From positions 5,642,001 through 5,706,000 of the forward strand of contig JAJFPB010000001.1 of NCBI GenBank assembly GCA_020881915.1: a stretch of DNA of 64,000 nucleotides. Reading direction: 5' to 3'. A program made the position numbers and the translations under genes. This stretch comes from Paramyrothecium sp. XJ0827 (lineage: Eukaryota > Ascomycota > Sordariomycetes > Hypocreales > Stachybotryaceae). Under the pieces are notes generated by a model. That model did not search any database, was not told the DNA's origin, and saw only the letters and a program-made list of their open reading frames with translations. Below are positions 45,088 through 57,900 of this stretch, in pieces; within the stretch, counting starts at the first letter, position 1; the number at the start of each line of letters is the position of its first letter.

Positions 45088-46745
45088 TCACGGATTCTCG
45101 TACATCTTAGGGAAATCAACGCACACTACTGTGCCATCAGCTCGAGAATAGGTGCCTGAGAGTTCGTCCTCGTCGAATAATAGACGTCCCCTGTTGTAGG
45201 AAGGCTCCCTCGGTCGCTGGCCATTGTGTAGTGGACGAGTGTTTTGGTCAAAGACAGATTCATGCTTGCGCTTCGAGCCAGTCGGAATTACTGGGGGTGG
45301 GGGTAGCGGCTCGGTCTGGGCTTCAATGGGCGGTAGAGGTGATATGAGCGATGCTATTTTCAGAGGCGCCAGCGAAAGCTGGGATCGTGGCTCGGGAGCT
45401 GCCAGAATCGGCATGTGGGCTCTCGCTGGAGGATGAGGCATAATCGGCGTGGCAGGGTAGGAATGGTTCGAATCACGTCGGCCGTGACCCTCGGCGGACG
45501 AATAAACTGATGGTGAGGGAGGAAGGTGGGTGGCCGAGGGCCGCCTCTCGTACGGCTCGGCCTTGATAGGTTGGATTGACCCCGTGGACGAGTGGGAGAG
45601 GTTGCGGCTGGAGTGGTAGCCGTAAGGGGCCGTCTCGGCCTTGACGTAGGGCGAGGGCTGGACGGCTTGGTATGGTCCAGAGGGCGATGCGGGTACAGGC
45701 GGCTGCGATGGTTGCGCGAATTGTCGAGGCGCCGCATACTGAGGAGCTGCTGGATCACCGAAAGCGAGGTGACCCCCAGCGTTTCGAGCAGGTTCGTACG
45801 AGGGTGGAGGCGGGGGGTAGGAAGCAGTGGCGCCCACGGCTGAAGGGCGGCGTTGCGGCTCAGAAGCGTAAGGAGCTCGGTGTTCGCTGGAGTTGCTGGC
45901 AGAGCGTGCACGAATGCTGTGAGGATCCTCGGCGGCCGGGGTAACGGTGCGATGGCGCGACGGATAGTCCTCCTCGCGGCGCTCGTAACCATTCGACTTG
46001 GTGGCATCGCGCTTCCTCATGCGCACATCGCGGCGAATGCGGACGCGGCAACCCTGGTCAGCCACGGTCTTGCTCAGCTGCGTGCTTTCCATCAAGCCCG
46101 GAAATTTCTTGGCACTGAAGACGATGAACGGCTGCGTCTGGATCTCCATGCGCCAGTCCACGCCGGGAGGCAGGTCGCTATCGGCAGGCTCGAGGTCGAA
46201 ATCCTTCTCTTCCTTCGTCGTCTCGAACAGACTGAAAGTCAGCTTGTATAAGCCCTCATGGCGGACAGACAGATCAGGGAAAATGAAGTAGCCAGCCTCG
46301 GTAGGTCGATCGAGGTAGGCCATGCCGGAGGCCGGGACACCGGTCAAAATGGGTGGGTTGTTGGCAGCGGCATTCTGAACACGGCCGTGAGCAAGCGGGC
46401 GGGCGTGCTCGAGGCTCGCGTAAAGGAAGAAGTTCGCATTGTAGTCGAAGGTGATGTCCTTGCCCTCGGAAATGCTGGCACCCTCAATGATACGAAGCTC
46501 TACAACGGGAGGTGGATCAACCGGACGTCTGTCGCTGTTTGCTACGGAACGGTCAGTAAAAGGGGACTCGGGGACCACACGATATCAGGCGTACCCTTCA
46601 TTCCTGAACCGCAAGCTCTGGCTCGCTCGGGTTGTTGAAGTACGGAGAGCTGGTACCATAGGGTTCGGTTTTCGCGAGTAACGCGGCGAATGCGCGACAC
46701 CGTCTCCTGCTCCACCTCGGTGGGAATATCTGCGGGAGTAGCCAT
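45088..46745 (-). CDS. veA: Developmental and secondary-metabolism regulator VeA (velvet family)
   Basis: Core of the velvet complex (VeA-VelB-LaeA) that couples light response to sexual/asexual development and secondary metabolism. Exons: 46745-46595 and 46541-45088; 534 residues. The 53-nt intron (GTACGC, TTACTGACCG branch, GTAG) falls after residue 50 and its removal gives [20 protein letters not shown], the conserved start of the velvet fold. The velvet domain covers about residues 27-230, with [20 protein letters not shown] at its N-terminal end, then [11 protein letters not shown], and [14 protein letters not shown], and a basic nuclear localisation region [14 protein letters not shown] at about 219-232. 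The C-terminal half is Pro/Ser-rich (PEST-like) with the family tail [17 protein letters not shown] near the end. Start at the ATG at 46745 gives the standard MATP N-terminus. Confidence 0.97.
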
Positions 46746-49700
46746 GGCGAGGTCGTGTGTGGTGTCGAGGTCGTAGATCGGTTTGGTGAGGATAAGCCAG
46801 GACTAGCGGGTCGACACCCGGGATCAAAGACAGCCAAGCGGTGAATGCCAATGCCGACGAAATGGCTTCTGGACGACGATTCTCTGTTAGATAAAGTACT
46901 ATCGCTCTGGGAGAGGATTGCGTATCGAGCTTGGTATTGCGGCTTCTTGGACGAGGCTATAGCGGGCAAGGCATGTGCGCGGCGCGCGTGTGCTGTCACG
47001 TACCTCTGAAATCCTCCTTGGCTGGCAATGGAAGAAGAGTGCCTGCTTCACCTCCCGTGCAACAGCGCGCCGCAGACAAAAGGAAAAGAGTTGAAAATGA
47101 CACACGGGTCGGCGATGGTCCTGAGAGAAGCCCGGACGCTGTCGCGTGGAAGGGAGGACGGTCGGAAGGGAAGGCGACCTAAAAGAATGGGAGGTTGGAC
47201 GGAGAGGAAGGAGGTGTAAGAGTGAGGATGTCAGTGAGAGTCAACGGGGAAGAGAAGGGAGTTCCCAGCGGGCGGGACTGGGACAGAAGGTAGAACAGAA
47301 CAGTGGACAGAACAGTGTGGGAGCGAACGGGCGGAATGGCTGGTGGCCCGAGGGACTGGGAGCGGGTACAGCTGCTGACTCTCTTGGGGCAGTTTAAGGT
47401 AAGGTTTGGCAGCCATACAGCGCTGTTGCTGGGAATCTGGGAATGGGAATGGGTACCCGCCGTACGGGCACCTGTTCTACCTTAGCCGGGCAGGTGCTGG
47501 CACGCGTGCACCACCAAGATACCCTGCAAGGCAAGGGATGACGGTGGGCCACTGGTTACCGGAACTGGGACAGGGGGTGTGGTTGGTTGGGTGTGCGGGT
47601 GCGTGGGTGTAGTTACAGGTCGCAGCTGGTCGGTGGGATTGGTCCCAAATTCCTGGGCGAACCGCGAGTGTCGAATCAGGCAGCTTTCAGAGCGCTGGGG
47701 TGGGTATGATGCGGAGCGTTTTGCTCATGTGGTTTTCCTGTTCTCTGGGACGGGAACTGTCTATCCTCTGCCTTGGGATCGGGTCCCCTCCTTCTGGATG
47801 ATGCTTTGGGGGCGATTCAGTCACTTCACCTTTGCCCTCGGCCCCCTTTTGCGAGGTGATAATGGCTGATTCTGGGGTCAAGAAAAGCTAGAGCGCACAT
47901 TCTGCACGAGTTGCACACCAAATGAAGCATCGGTAAACGACAGGAAAGCCGAGGACCAGGGGGAGGGCAAGCAGGATTGCAGGGTCCCCTGCTACCGAAG
48001 AAACCTGCCGCCTACCCCAGCGGACAGTATCCCCCGTCCCGTGGGTGGGAAACCGTCGAGACCTACCGGGGTGCGGAGGGTACGGAGGAACATGCGGTAC
48101 ACGGGCCAGCGTGCGATGTTGGGGATTATTCACATCGGGCTTGCACTAGATTCAGCAGTGCTCAGCGCCGCCAAGCCAAAAGGGGGTGAGACACTGATGG
48201 AAAGATGGACGACGAAAGAGGCGAGGGACGGGGAGGCGAGGAGGAAAAGCACACTTTCGCTAACGCAAGCCAGGCAGTCAGAGGAGCAGCGACGATGCGC
48301 CATTCCATTCCTCTTTCTCTCGCCATTGCGACGTCGACGCAGTCCCCCGGGTCGGTGAATGGCACCGGCTTGAGGGCTTGCGGGCGAGGGGGGCTTGCAG
48401 GTGGTCCCCAGTGGGCGTCGGGGATTGCGACCGGGCGGCCAGCAAAAAGCATCGGTGTTACCAGGCGGTCGGCCGCTTTTGTCTCGATCCGCGGGCGCCT
48501 TTCGCTAGCTCTTCCCACCCAGTACAGTAATAATAGCTGGTGCGAACACGGTCCAGCATGCTCAACAACCTCACCCGTGAGCCCAGTGTGCGGGCTTTTC
48601 TTTCTTCTCGCGTGTCTCGGCTCCCGGTCAAGCCTCCATCCGCTATACCTTTCTCAGGAGCGCCATCTTGTCATCTTGCTGGGGGCGTGTGAGGCTTCGG
48701 GGTTGCAGGTGGGGACGCTAGTCGCGCTTCTCCCGTGGGCTCCGTCCAATCCATGGGACGAAAAGCCTGGCTGGCCCTGGGCAGCAGAACAAGAAGCAGG
48801 GAAAAGGCAGCACGGGGGCACAGGCACAATACGACTTTTGGGCTTTGGGATGGAAGTAGGACGGCTTTAGTGGGCTTGGCCGCCGTCCGACTCATTCGAG
48901 CCCCAGTCAACGTACTCGAGCCCCAGTGTCCTGACAAGGTGTCCCAAGTCCATGGCGGGGAAAGGGTGAAGGCAGCCAATCCCAGATAAGAACAATGGCC
49001 CGGGACGAAGTTCCTGAAGGTCAGGTCAAGGATGAGGGTGCATGCGTATGCGAATTGGAAGCGTGACGGTTTGAGGTGCTTGTTCATATCAGGTCAGTCG
49101 GGTCAAGTACTGTGCACTAAACTAAGGTAAGAAAAGGGACTAAGGAAGGAAGAAGGAACAAGAAGGTCGAGGTCAGGTTCGAGGTTCAGGTTTGTTCCCA
49201 GGCGCAGCTCGATGTAAGTGAGACCTTGCACGGTGCGCTTTCCGGCCGGCGCGGGTCTGATGTCTTCAGGGCATTCGCAAGAAACTTGGCTTTTCGGCGA
49301 ACCCGTCCCCAAGATGTATGTACCGCGCCTTACTCAGCCCGTTGGTTAAAGGCCGTCTACACGTTCCCGTACAGTGCGGCACTAGTGGTGTGCCCAGCCT
49401 GCAAGTGGTCAATGGCGCCGTGCTCTTGCTCTGGTTCTACGTCCCACCGTACAGGCCTCGACCTAGCATTTCTGTGCCTCTCTTTGATTTTATCTCGGGT
49501 ACATTGCCTTACCCGTTCCGCACCATGTCTACGCCCGGGATATCTAGCCTAGGTGTTTCTACGCGAAGGGCCGAAGTGGAATTTTGCTTTTTCACGTCTG
49601 CTGTGCAACGTCTACCCGTTTTCTCCAACTAGGGCCTCAATAGCCAGTGGCATCAGATACCGGTCACGGCCTACAACGTCCTAAGAAGTAAGGGGACACA

Positions 49701-51396
49701 CATCCATGCACACGCGGACACACTGACCTTGCTGTGTCACGCTCCGTATCATCATTTGTGAGCAGGCTACCTTGCCTTAGTTCGAACAGGTCAGGGATGT
49801 CAGATCAACCAATCGAGCTTGGACCCATCATAGTCAACACTAAAGAACGGGCCAAGCTATCAGCGGCTGTGGGCAATCGGCCGATACTGGATGAGTAATT
49901 TCCGTTCAGCCCCATCATCAACACAGAGCCGGTGTGAGTAGCATCACAGTTCAAAACATCACTCGGCGTCTCGCCAAAAGCCGTTACAGCCTAGTGAACA
50001 CGAAGCATACGACGTCGAGAATGGTTCCCTATGAGCCGGCCGGGTGCGCTGCAGCAAGACTTCTAGGTGCTTCCGCGGATGCAGTCGACCGTTTGCCCCC
50101 ACCCGGAACTGCAGCTCAGGCATCCTCGTGTGCATGAGACGCAGCGATCCGCTTCCGTCAGTCTTGTACAGAGCATAGTAACAATAAGTGGGTGAGAGAA
50201 GGAGGGAGGGACGAGAAAGGATAGCATGCCATAAGGATGCAAGCAGGCAAGGCCACGGGCTTGCCGTGCTGCTCAAACAAGACCACGTTTTCCTTGTCAA
50301 ACAGGCATCCCAGCCAGATGCGTCTCGACCCACTCACTTCCCACAGAGCACCAATTTGTGGGCTACCCACTAGTCCCCGTCCTGCCGTCTCCATGAGGTG
50401 AGGTACCTCGAGGTAAAGGTCAGGTAAGGCAAGGTGATGCGAGGCACGCTGTCCTGAGCTGGCTTCTCAAGTTAGCGACCATACACTTTAGCGTCCCAGG
50501 CACAGACGCAGCAATTACCCTGTTGGCTGCTCCAAGCGCGAAATGGGGCAGGGGGATACTGAATCCATCAGCTCCCTTCGCATCGCTCGACCTCCTTCGT
50601 CATTGCAGATGAAGACCCTGTAACACGGCCCTTGGCTCGGCGGTATCTGCTATTTGGGCGACAGAGGGTAGCCTCTCCTTCGAAGCACCTGACAAGTCCC
50701 TGTCAGGAGGCCCTGGGCCCCCCAGGCGCTGAATCTCGGTTGCGGGCGCTTGAGTACTCACTATTTACCCGATTTAGCGGGGCTAACGGGCACTGTGCCC
50801 TACGGAGACCATTGAACGATCGGTGGAGGACGGGACGAGGCGGGATCTGCCCTTTAGTCCTCCCTTTTCGCAAGCATTGTAATACTGGATACGGCATATG
50901 GCAGAGATGGCTGCCGGTGGTTGAAACGCGCTGCTCAGGGTTGACGTGAAGAGACGCCAGGCTCGGTTGCATGGTTTGGTGGCTTTTGCAGATGGCTCTG
51001 CCATTTCCAGTTTGCAGATCGCCTAATGGTAGAGCACTCTGATAATAGGTGATCTTTGGGACTCGCACGTCAGTCGAAGCGTCGATAAGGTTAGTGTCTA
51101 CTACGGTACGAGTCATAGTGGCATTCCACTCCAGAGAACCGAGGGAAGGTATGATGAGGTGCTACGTAGTTCCGCCTGCGAGGCCAGATAATGTCAGATA
51201 ATCTGGAGACTGTCAGAGTGCCCGAAATACAGGATGAACGGGCGCAGTCGCTCCGATTTAGGCAGATTGTTCGTCCCTATTTCACCTTTCAGCTGGCGCA
51301 AGCTCTGCATCGAGAAGCGACAATATTTTCTACTTGCCCGCCATCTCCCTTCAGCCGGGGGGGGGTCCTAGAAGTACTAGTAGATCCCGTACTGTA

Positions 51397-51451
51397 GGTA
51401 CCGCTTGACAGGTGCCTTATGGCAGGTACCTCACAGCCGAGATACGGTACC
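51397..51451. repeat. Cluster of three GGTACC palindromes
   Basis: GGTACC at 51397, 51425 and 51446, with a further AGGTAC at about 51474, a density far above the rest of the window. The surrounding bases share AGGTACCT-like context. Confidence 0.7.
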
Positions 51452-53910
51452 TCTCTTGTGCCTCACCTTGCTTAGGTACAACGCAGTACAAGGCCCTGTT
51501 ACCCAAGCGCTGGATCAGCCACGAGGCAGTGAATTGGCAAAAAAGCAACTTCACTCGCACAATGCTTCCGCTCACTTGTCTCGCCGCCCCATCCCCGTCA
51601 CCCGTCACCCGCCTCCCAAGTGGCTGTCACTTCGCATCCAAGTCTCATGGGGGCTCGGAACGAGTTCGAAATATGACAGACGGATGGGGGCGGTTGGGGA
51701 GGGAAGATTTCGCACGTCGTCGCATGCGGGCCCCCGTCAGTGCCACCAACACCGCCGACGACCCCCAACGCGCGCAAACGCACCGCCCGTTCGAGAGCGG
51801 ATCATTGGGCGTGGCATTCCAGCGGGTGACACAAACGACCCCGTCTCGTTCCACTGGCCTGGTCGGCCTTTTTGGTTACGTTGCGTTGCGTTGCGTTTCA
51901 TGCGCAATCCCCCTCTCTTCTGCACGTTGGGGACCCAGGCGGATGGCTCGTCCAATTCCTTCCATTGCGCCTTTGGGCTTCGAGCCCCGGTTCCATGGTT
52001 GTGGCCGCGCCACTGCGTTCCAGTCTCCGAGAACAGAGGAAACGGAAGCGTGCACACCCTCCCCCCTTCCCTCTTTTTGCCTCCCAGGTTGCACGCGTTT
52101 CTGACCCTCTGCTTACTGGAAACGGCGATACGCGCAGTGGCCATGAGGAGTTTCTGCTCCGTGCAGCCAGGCCAGTGCTGTCCTCCACCCTCGCGACCCT
52201 GTCCTCGCCGTCCTGTGGAGCTGGGATTATGGGTGTCGTCGAATCGTCGTGGCCGCACAGGCGCCTCTTCCTTCACAATCAATGTGCATTAGGCTCTCGT
52301 TTTCCCTGTGGAAGCTCCTGGTGCTCGCAATCACGCGTGCTGGCGATGACAGCAGCGGACATGCACGATGTCACCCGGGGAGACCATCCAACCATTGACC
52401 ATGACCACGGTGAAGGGTCCGAGAGTTCACTTTATGGCAACCCAAAGTTCACATGCGCGCATCATTTCCGCTTGTGGCCGTGACTGGCATTCATTGCGGC
52501 CAGCCCTACGGCCAAAGCATGCTGGGTCTTGGTTGTTGGTTCGCTGACCGCATGGCATGGAAGACTTGGTCCTCTACCAGGACGCCGGATCGCATCACCC
52601 ATTCCATTCCAATGCCGTGTCTGGGACCAACGTAACCTTTCAGCAAAACCGGAGACGAGCCCCGACACTGTGGTTCTTGACTCAGCTGTATGGGCGGTGC
52701 GGGACCCTATTGTTCATGGTCGCAGCGTCGACGCTCGCCTTTCTGGCTCAGCACGGTTTCGCCCTCCGCCTCCGCCTCCCGCGACACTCTTCCACCCAGG
52801 CGGCGCTCCTGCCGGCAAAAGCCATCTGCTTTGTCCCACGCCATCGTATGCAGCAGTACCCGATCAAGCCCGCGTATCTTGGCACCGGCACGGTTGGCCT
52901 CAGCTGTGAGAGGGTGATGTATCATGTCGTGGCGCCTGCCCATGAGGCGATATCTTCTCACGGCATGGCTGCCATGCGTTGGTCCTGTCCTTGTACGACA
53001 CTACAGGGCGGCGCATGTTGTGCGAGCGCCAGCGCCACATGGTGACCTCGTCTTCACGCGTTTGTAGCGCACAGCTTGCTCGCCGTAATTCAGGTCGTCG
53101 TTGAGGTTGCACCCAGTTTGCGTGCGAAAGGCGATGCTCACTTACAGTCTAGCGATACAATCCTGTCCTCCCACCGACGAGGTACACAGTATCGCTTTGA
53201 ATCCTCTTGTGCAAAAAAATATTTTTTTGGCCTAACTCGTAGCTCATCATGCAAGGTCTCACCGTTCAGATGCAATTCAACTCTCTTAGGACCATCACAG
53301 GCTTGCCCAGGCAGATCTGGCAGGCTCGATGGAGCATGGCGAGATCATGCACCTGGCTCATTTTGAACCAAGAGCTTTGAGAATGACAGTCCCAAGATCC
53401 ACTGACAAGCCCAGATGCTCTTCAGCTCCTCGCGCCGTCGCCGCTGTCGCTCTCCCTGCATGCATAACCAAGAGACTGCCGCATGTCTGACCCGTACCAC
53501 GTCCTCACCGTATACTTGTGTGACGAATAGCAAATCGAAAACAGGCAAGGGGCCGGCAGTGATCAGGAGCGGCTAACCTTGCTTGACACCATGGCACCGT
53601 TTTGTAGAAGACCACGCATGGTCAACTGCATGGGCATGGCACGGCCGCAGTATTCACTCACTCTTCCTTCTGGGTTTCTGCGTAATGCTAGTAGGCGAAG
53701 CGCGCGGCGTGTGCCGGTACGCAATGAGGTTGTGTTTCTCTATCGTGATGTCCGCTTCTGCTTGATCCGACACCAAGAATTGTGTATGACTTCCTATTGC
53801 AAGCTCACACACCTTACATATGCAGTGGGTTTACACTCTCGACGCTGTAACCTCCACATGGTGGATTCACCTTGGGCTTCTGCGTGGCTCATCCGCAATG
53901 CTCTCGACGC

Positions 53911-53963
53911 TCTGCTCTGCTCCTCTGCCCTACCCTGCCCTGCCCTGCCCTGCTCTGCCTTGC
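53911..53963 (+). repeat. CCTGC / CTCTG imperfect tandem array
   Basis: Repeated CTCTG, CCCTGC and CCCTA units. Simple-sequence intergenic DNA; frames across it are repeat artefacts. Confidence 0.75.
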
Positions 53964-54713
53964 TTTTGACCGCGCTATTGATGCGCGTCTGAACGCCTCC
54001 CGAGTTGCCTCTTCGTCCTGTTTTTCTTCCATCTCGTGCTTGTTTGTTCCTCCCCTGAGCTATGCTGTGCTATCCTTCCCTCGGCAGGGAAGTCGTCCTC
54101 GTACTTGTGGAACCTTATGGTTGAACTTGGTCTGAAGGCGATGCCATTGTGTATGAGCAGGCTAAATTATATACTTTACACGAGAAGGGATTGAATCTTA
54201 TGTGAAGATGTAACCCCAAAGGTCGTCTCTCACAGCGTGCTCGAGGCACACAATGCTATAAATCAATATCGATGCGTGTTTCAGGATTGCAAACGTAGAG
54301 TAGACGTAACGGTGAGAACAAGTATGATATAGGGTATAGGGTAGGCATATATCGCCGCTGTTGACTGGGATTGCACTCGATCAGCATGAAAAGTGAAGCC
54401 TCTGTTGAGAACACTTTGGCACTGCATAGGTCCAATGAATTACGAACAACCAGTCAAACGAAACTTGAACTCTCTTTCCCGATCCGCTATGCATCCAATA
54501 AGCCAAGAGCCGTTACTACATAAATCCAATATTCAAGACAGTTTGAGCCCTACAGCAAATCCTACTTTACTCATCGCTTTTCCACGATATCATACGTAGC
54601 CCCAACCAGCCCAGCACGCCAAATCCCATATATACCAGTTGTGACGTTATTCATAGCATAGGGTCCATCCCGGCGACGAAGCTTCCAGCAGACCAGCGAC
54701 GGTCTGACAGTCC

Positions 54714-57700
54714 CTAACACGTAACCTTCTCCATCTGCCAATGTGCCGTCTTGGCTCGCTCTCGAACGTCGAGGTCCCTATCCTGATGCTTTAGAGTCTC
54801 CATCTTGGTATGGAATCCTAGCTTTTTCAGCTCAAGCGCCCGCTGGGCAAGGGCCTGGCTTTCGCTCTCATCCTCATCCGGCCAAGTAAGGTTGATGACC
54901 AAATGGCATAGAACGACTCGAACTTCGCGATCCTTGCTGCTGGCCTGTTGAGCCAGAAGCCTGAGAAGCTCAGTCTGCGCTATGATAAGTTGTCGATGAC
55001 GAGGGACACTTGCTGCTATGTGCACAAGGACGTAGATGGCTGCAACAACTAACTTCGGGTGAGGATGGACAACGCGCGTCTCCCTGCCGTTGCGTCGGGA
55101 AAAGGGATGGAGGACCTTCGCCTTCAGCTTCGAAGCAAGGATTTCAAACAATCGATCCTGGCCGAGCTCATTGAATAAATGGTCAATCAACTCAGCCGTT
55201 TCGGTTGGCGATTCCGAGGCAGCGCCAGGCATGGGCTTTCCAATAAGGTTCTGAATGAAATTTAGTCCTTGCTCCTGGATTGCGACATCTTCGTTGCGTG
55301 CCCTTCGGACAGGATTCAGCTCCGCCTCCCTTATAGCTGCCAATCTATCCTCGGCCTGCCGTAATTGGGAAAACTGTGAAATATCGAGTTCATGTAACGA
55401 TCCGTTGACACCACAAAGCCACCTGGGGGTCTCATCAGAGGTGTGTTGCTCCATATCCTCATCAAGGTCGTCAAGGGCCGAGTTTCTTGACCTGGCGTTG
55501 TACAAGGCAGTGTCCTGGGTGTCGTCACAGATGAGCTGCACCAGCCAGCCTGGTCCGAGCTGTTCCAAGCACGATTTCTTGAGATCATACCCAACGGCGT
55601 CCACGAAATGCTTCAGGGCCCACATCGCATTCAGCCGAAGAGCTGGATTGTCTGAGTGCGCATGTTCGCAAAGGACTTGCATAACGCCGTTCTCGGTCAG
55701 GGGCTGCAAGAGACTATTAGGTTATCATCTTCGCAACATAAATGGGGCGCTAGCAACGTACCTCTCGAACGGGGCTCACATCAATGACGAGGTTACTCAT
55801 CGTCTCGGTGGCAGCGATTTGCACGCGCAGATCTGGATGCTTCATAAACCGTAAAATAGGCATAGCCACGCCGTAGTCCACCAGCGCGGTTCGAAGCGTG
55901 CTAACGGAACGTGCTAGCATCCGCACCACATAACAGCCTGCCACGAGGACCGAGACTGGATTCTTGCCGTAGCCCATAGTCACAGTTGTACGGATTGGCT
56001 CGCTCTCCTGGTCCTTGGGTCGATCCTTGGGCGGTTTGGGCTTCCTAGGGAATTCATTCAGCGATTCGACGACGTATGAGACAAAATCATCCACAACGAT
56101 GGCTTTTCGGTAGTCCTCTTTGCCTGAAGCCAAAGCGCCTATCGCCTTGAGCGCGGATTCTCGAACCTTGATCTTGTGGGACAATAATGAGTCCACCCCT
56201 GGCTCACCTAGCTGGGCCAGAGGTGACGAGCTCCCAACATCCATGCGTGTATCGGGCTCTGGCGACCAGAAACGTGCTTGTGCTGGTATCAACGCTGGCT
56301 CATACGCTCTCTTCAGCAGTCTGGACACAACCCTGACAGCATCGCAATCAAATGCCGCTTTTTGAAGATACTCTCTGTCGGTGATCAACCAGGCTAGAAT
56401 TGCTGGAGCTCTCTCCAACACCGAGCGTTGAACTGCGTTTTTTGCATCATCCGAGTCGTGCTCATCCCTATCGCTGCGCGCAATCATTTCAACAAGGACG
56501 GGTACCACAAGAAGGCCGATACTGGTTTCCCGAGCTACCTTGCTACCAAGCCCAGCTTTGAACAATGCCGTCAGTAGATAGGCGGCCATGAGACGGTCAT
56601 AGCCTGTCCGGGTCCTGACAAGGAGAATGAGCCATGGCAAGAGAGGGCATTCTGAGTCGCCTATTTCTCTTTCTCTAGTGTAATCTCCCAAGGGACGAAT
56701 GTTGGTCCACTTTGGGTAAGAACCGGTAGGGTGGAGACTATGGCGGCTTGATGAATGCGGTTCTAAGCGGTCCATGGTAGGGAACGGTGGAGGCGATGCC
56801 GGGGAGCTCCTCGTGACAATAGGTACAGCTGGTAGAAAAAAGTCCATGGCTGGCAGGTCTTTAGTGCTGGTGGCAAGGCTATTCGGCTTATCAAGATCTG
56901 GTGGTGGAATGTCTAGCGCCTTTGCCAATTCATGAGTGTCGCTTGGAAACACGGCAAGCATGACGGGCGAGAATATAAGCCGGCATGCCCGATACCTCGA
57001 GTCGCCTATGATGGCCCCGATAGCGCCCAGGATTAGACCGAGCTTAGAAGTGTTTGTTGCTGCATCAGGGAAGAGCTCGAACAGTCCTTCTCGTTGGGCA
57101 AGTATGTCTGCACCCGGCGGAACTACTCCATCAGCCACGGCAAAACTGGCTAGCCTCGCAGCAAGGCAATCCAGGGCGCCAGCCGCTGTCAGGATCTGTT
57201 GATGTCGATCCTCCCGGCATAATTTGCAGATCAAGTTGGCCGTCAGACTGACCTGGGATTGTAGGAGGTATTTGGATGAGGAAATGGATAGCATAGCATT
57301 GAGGGCGTCCATGTGTTGTGGGGCAAAGACGCTGTCTGCTATCGTCTCGAGTGACATGGGCGAGGCTGAACCGGCAAGGCTGGACGCCTCCACAATATCC
57401 GTCAGCGCCTTGAGCGCGGCAACGACGATTTGTGGAGAGTTTGTATATGGGGAAATGTGGTCAAGTACGGATGGGAGAATACGAGCGGCGTTCAAAGGTT
57501 GTAGGAATGGAGCTCCTCCTATTGTTATCTGTCAGCTTAACGGTGCATATCGACAACGACACAACCTGTTCGGCATCGAAGAGGGTTGGGCGAATGGCTA
57601 ACCATTGGCAAAACTACCGACAAGCTGAAGAGCTTGCAGCTTGACGGCATCCTCGTCGGACAGAGGCCTTGACACGAGGTGGAAGCGGGCATCTTTGCCA

Positions 57701-57900
57701 TTGATCTTGCCTGGCGACCGATTCGACAATGACAAGGCGCTGGCGATGGGCTCTAACACCCCCATACCGACCCAGGCCTCCTTCTTCTGGATGTGGCCAA
57801 CAATCTCATTTTTTAGAGCTTGAAGCGCCGCACTCTGTTCGGGGTATGTCTTCGCGCTTCGTAGTTGGGCGAGGATCGGAGAGCTCAGCGGGCGCGCCAT
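54714..57900 (-). CDS. VID28: Armadillo-repeat protein Vid28/Gid5 (ARMC8 family) of the GID E3 ubiquitin ligase
   Basis: Subunit of the GID/CTLH ubiquitin ligase, which in yeast degrades gluconeogenic enzymes when glucose returns; Gid5 links substrate receptors to the core. Exons: 57900-57603, 57518-55762 and 55703-54714; 1014 residues. Introns are 84 nt (GTTAGC/ATAG) and 58 nt (GTACGT/GCAG); the joins read SFANGGAPFLQP and DVSPVREPLTENGVMQ. Armadillo helices run throughout, clearly at the N-terminus (LQALKNEIVGHIQKK), in the middle (VRESALKAIGALASG, RVQIAATETMSNLVIDVS) and after the second intron (NPALRLNAMWALKHFVDAVG). The last part (FIQNLIGKP, then HLVINLTWPDEDESESQALA) is the most conserved ARMC8 signature. 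Start is the ATG at 57900. Confidence 0.92.

Larger units (their letters stand above)
46746..54713. other. 8-kb region upstream of veA without a supportable gene
   Basis: The longest gene-free stretch here. Frames up to about 295 codons exist (for example 51405-52292) but are overlapped by frames of similar length on both strands and have no domain, and I judge them non-coding. Features seen: an AGGTAAGG motif at about 47398, a cluster of GGTACC palindromes (51397-51451), AGGTA/AGGCA motifs at 50396-50440 and a CCTGC/CTCTG array at 53911-53963. It should include the veA promoter and leader on the left and the VID28 3' flank on the right. Confidence 0.5.

Noticed and set aside
48205..49087. 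Frames of 138-221 codons on both strands
   Set aside because: Overlap each other, lack domains and have no plausible splice structure; taken as non-coding.
50955..51080. tRNA-like string CCTAATGGTAGAGCA followed by ATCTTTGGGACTCG
   Set aside because: Resembles a D-loop and a T-arm, but the acceptor, anticodon and T stems cannot be paired and the GTTC box is missing. At best a chance match or decayed copy.
51405..52483. Long overlapping frames (up to 295 codons) upstream of veA
   Set aside because: Two plus-strand frames and several minus-strand frames of similar length occupy the same DNA; none has a domain, sensible hydrophobic pattern or introns. Composition explains them.
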